64,000 nucleotides of DNA from Bacteroidaceae bacterium (GTDB lineage Bacteria; Bacteroidota; Bacteroidia; Bacteroidales; Bacteroidaceae): NCBI GenBank assembly GCA_017451695.1, contig JAFTNW010000004.1, positions 62,001-126,000 on the forward strand, written 5' to 3'. Within the stretch, counting starts at the first letter, position 1, and each line of letters begins with the position of its first letter. Shown here in pieces: positions 62,187 to 64,000 of the stretch. The translations under genes and the position numbers were made by a program. The notes under the pieces were generated by a model. That model was not told the DNA's origin, searched no databases, and worked only from the letters and a program-made list of their open reading frames with translations.

Positions 62187-62978
62187 ATGAGAATAACCAC
62201 TATCATAACTATTTTGCTTTTAGGCATACAACACGGTTTTGCACAGAACTATGCAGAGCTATGCGAGGCAGGCAGGAACTACTTGGATAAGAAGGAGTAC
62301 AAGAAGGCTGCCGAGGCCTTTTCAAGAGCCAACAGCGCTGCAAGCAACAACAGCGAAAAGCTATATACGCTTGCCAATCTGGGGCAGGCACAGAGCATGA
62401 TGAACAGGCATGAGCAGGCCGCCGAGAACTTCGGGAAAGCGCTTGCCATTGAGCCATCGTCGCCCACACTGCTATTGCAACGTGGCAACTCGCTATTGCA
62501 GATCGACAGCGCACAAACAGCCATAGAGTGCTACAACAAGATACTGCAAACATACCCCGCCAACCGCGAGGCACGTTTTTTCAGGGCATACGCGTACAGC
62601 ATCTTGAAACAATACAAAGAGAGCAAGCTCGACTACATAAAGCTCATAAGCGCCAACCCCGACGATAAAGAGGCCCGCTTGGGGCTTGCCGTGCTGTATC
62701 AGCGCGAGGGGAGTGTAAACGAAAGCCTCATGATGCTGGAAGCACTTATTGAGGACTACCCCGAGGATGCCGAGCTCTACCAGGCACGCTGCAACCTTGA
62801 ACGCGAGCAGGGGCAAGCCGAGCTTGCGTTGCAAGATATAGAAAAAGCCATAGAGCTATCGCCCGACAACGCGGAGTTTCGCATAATAGAGGCCGAGTTA
62901 CTGCAACAGCTGGGGCGCAAGGAGGCCGCACGCAAAAGCCGCAACGCCGCCACCAAAATTTCTTCAACACCCCGATAG
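62187..62978 (+). CDS. Exported TPR protein, 263 aa
   Basis: Starting at the ATG at 62187, it has a signal peptide (ITTIITILLLGIQHGFAQ) and then about six TPR units, e.g. AGRNYLDKKEYKKAAEAFSR and ANREARFFRAYAYSILKQYKESK. The frame extends upstream to 62055 but that part overlaps the fucP gene and its terminator and is rejected. A periplasmic protein-binding role is likely; partner unknown. Confidence 0.8.
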   Translation: MRITTIITILLLGIQHGFAQNYAELCEAGRNYLDKKEYKKAAEAFSRANSAASNNSEKLYTLANLGQAQSMMNRHEQAAENFGKALAIEPSSPTLLLQRGNSLLQIDSAQTAIECYNKILQTYPANREARFFRAYAYSILKQYKESKLDYIKLISANPDDKEARLGLAVLYQREGSVNESLMMLEALIEDYPEDAELYQARCNLEREQGQAELALQDIEKAIELSPDNAEFRIIEAELLQQLGRKEAARKSRNAATKISSTPR

Positions 62979-63056
62979 CACCCCCACCTATTCGGAGTGC
63001 AAAATGTGCTGTTCGTTGATTTTTTTCAAAACCGACGATACTTTTCAAAGAATCCA

Positions 63057-63089
63057 TTTGTATCTTTTGCCATAAATAACATATATTTG
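63057..63089 (+). promoter_or_regulatory. Full Bacteroides-type promoter for the AraC-type gene
   Basis: TTTG at 63057-63060 and TATATTTG at 63082-63089, both exact, with a 21-base spacer. The leader is about 70 bases to the ATG at 63166. Confidence 0.7.
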
Positions 63090-63165
63090 TGGTAGCTGCA
63101 GATAGATAAAACAGCTATTTGGGATTATACCCAACTATTACACATTTGGAGAAACAGATAAAATT

Positions 63166-63600
63166 ATGACAGACAGCGCTGCAAAACCCTATAACATAAA
63201 GGAGAAGAACGAAAAGAACGCCTTCTACCGCACACTTATCCGTGCAGAACTTGCCGACGAATTGCACGACAAGATTCTCAGCCTCATAGTCATTGAAAAG
63301 AGATACAGGAATAAAGATTTTTCGGCAAAGGAGCTGGCAAAGGAGCTTAACACAAACACCCGCTACATTTCGGCGGTGATAAACTCCCGATTCAAGACAA
63401 ATTTCTCATGCCTTGTAAACGAGTATCGAATCAAGGAGGCGTTGCACTACATGACCGACAAGAGGTACAACCACCTGACAATAGAGGCCATAGGCGCTGC
63501 TGTGGGATTTGCCAACAGACAATCGTTCTACGCATCGTTCTATCGCATAATGAACGAGACACCCAACAGTTACAGAAAACGCAACGCCCCTGTAAAATAA
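63166..63600 (+). CDS. AraC-type HTH transcriptional regulator, stand-alone DNA-binding domain
   Basis: 144 aa consisting almost only of the AraC double helix-turn-helix. Motifs: FSAKELAKELNTNTRYISAVINSRF (first HTH), NEYRIKEALHYMTD, and LTIEAIGAAVGFANRQSFYASFYRIMNETPNSYRK, the second HTH and AraC signature. No ligand or response-regulator domain precedes it beyond about 45 residues. Regulated genes are not known. A gene for an AlkD-like protein follows after 9 bases. Confidence 0.87.
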   Translation: MTDSAAKPYNIKEKNEKNAFYRTLIRAELADELHDKILSLIVIEKRYRNKDFSAKELAKELNTNTRYISAVINSRFKTNFSCLVNEYRIKEALHYMTDKRYNHLTIEAIGAAVGFANRQSFYASFYRIMNETPNSYRKRNAPVK

Positions 63601-63609
63601 AGAATAAAA

Positions 63610-64000
63610 ATGAGTAACAACATACACGAAACAACCAAGAAAATAAAACAGAGCCTGCGCCTATCGATGAACGGCATAGTATCGGCACATCAACGCAGTC
63701 AAGGGCTTAACTATAAGATAAATTTCGGGGTGGAGATTCCCCGATTGAAAGAGCTTGCCAATCAATACGAAAAGAGCGAGCCGCTGGCCACCGCCCTATG
63801 GCAAGACAATATAAGGGAGTGCAAGTTGCTTGCAATATTCCTTCTGCCACAGGCAAGCTACCACACCATGGCAGATAAATGGGTTGCCGAAGTTCCATTC
63901 ACCGAGATTGCCGACCACCTTGCCATGAACATCCTTTGCAAGTTGCCCGATGCCACCGCAAAGGCTTTGCAGTGGTGCAACCAACCGACGGGGCTCTACA
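63610..64000 (+). CDS. AlkD-like DNA alkylation repair (HEAT-repeat) protein, 3' truncated
   Basis: The ATG at 63610 opens a frame that is still open at the window end (130 codons present). The helical segments LKELANQYEKSEPLATALWQ, IRECKLLAIFLLP and AMNILCKLPDATAKALQW resemble the HEAT-like DNA alkylation repair family that Bacteroidetes carry. The catalytic region lies outside. It is 9 bases after the AraC-type gene, so probably co-transcribed. The function is inferred from the partial sequence only. Confidence 0.65.
   Translation, partial: MSNNIHETTKKIKQSLRLSMNGIVSAHQRSQGLNYKINFGVEIPRLKELANQYEKSEPLATALWQDNIRECKLLAIFLLPQASYHTMADKWVAEVPFTEIADHLAMNILCKLPDATAKALQWCNQPTGLY

Noticed and set aside
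1..64000. CRISPR arrays, insertion sequences, prophage or integrative elements
   Set aside because: No regular direct repeats, transposase, integrase or phage structural genes were seen anywhere in the window.

Overview
The window is a chromosomal stretch of a member of the Bacteroidota, most likely the order Bacteroidales; I cannot place the family. The evidence is: promoters built on the Bacteroides-type -7 box TAnnTTTG (some with an upstream TTTG at a spacing of 19-21), few clear Shine-Dalgarno sequences, an UpxY-type antiterminator, Bacteroidetes-restricted families (SprA, T9SS plug/DUF5103, DUF4834, DUF4491, the DUF3332 type, DUF349), a GH29 fucosidase and an FucP-type permease. I see no rRNA, CRISPR array, insertion sequence, prophage or plasmid genes. 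Apart from small lipoproteins, most of the region is housekeeping and cell-envelope genes.

Layout. 1-1.7 kb: 3' end of glnS and a TPR gene. 1.7-4.9 kb: manC facing away from an UpxY-like antiterminator plus a WecA/MraY-family sugar-phosphate transferase. 4.9-7.8 kb: T9SS plug protein, a DUF1460 amidase-like protein and an OmpA-like lipoprotein. 8-12.6 kb: proS, an LpxL-type acyltransferase with tRNA-Arg(CCG), asnA and ung. 12.6-16.1 kb: LptD and an HD-domain hydrolase. 16.2-20.8 kb: a compact five-gene operon (VTC polyphosphate-polymerase domain, DUF4956 membrane protein, DUF2490 beta-barrel, a tiny protein with a T9SS-type C-terminal signal, and a Cthe_2159-like beta-helix protein). 20.8-26 kb: pyrH, birA-mmcQ-yraN, a small RHH-like protein with tadA, and the psd-pssA-DUF4834 phosphatidylethanolamine operon. 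26-30.6 kb: dnaE, trxA and an acidic protein. 30.6-36.1 kb: folate cyclo-ligase, meaB, a flippase, a DUF3332 lipoprotein and pepD. 36.1-43.9 kb: a UPF0104-type membrane protein, rsmA-mgtE, a DUF349 protein, DUF4491, fucosidase and cutC. 43.9-56.6 kb: a transglutaminase-like lipoprotein, an ABC exporter, ruvA and the giant sprA. 56.6-64 kb: a lipoprotein, a CCA-adding enzyme, an orphan TolC, tRNA-Arg(CCT), fucP, a TPR protein, an AraC-type regulator and a truncated AlkD-like gene.

How the genes fit together. Envelope biogenesis dominates: lipid A acylation (LpxL), LPS insertion (LptD), phospholipid synthesis (Psd, PssA), undecaprenyl-linked glycan initiation (WecA-like with the UpxY regulator), and the type IX secretion translocon (SprA plus plug) with a possible small cargo (151 aa, sorting-signal-like C terminus). 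The five-gene VTC/DUF4956 operon is the best candidate for a poorly described system: an inner-membrane polyphosphate-polymerase-like module joined to an outer-membrane barrel and two exported proteins with a common N-terminal motif.

Most convergent gene pairs share a strong hairpin with A and T tracts on both sides, which serves as a two-way terminator. Three convergent pairs instead abut or overlap with no terminator. Function calls come from reading the protein sequences and recalling the families; no database search was run.
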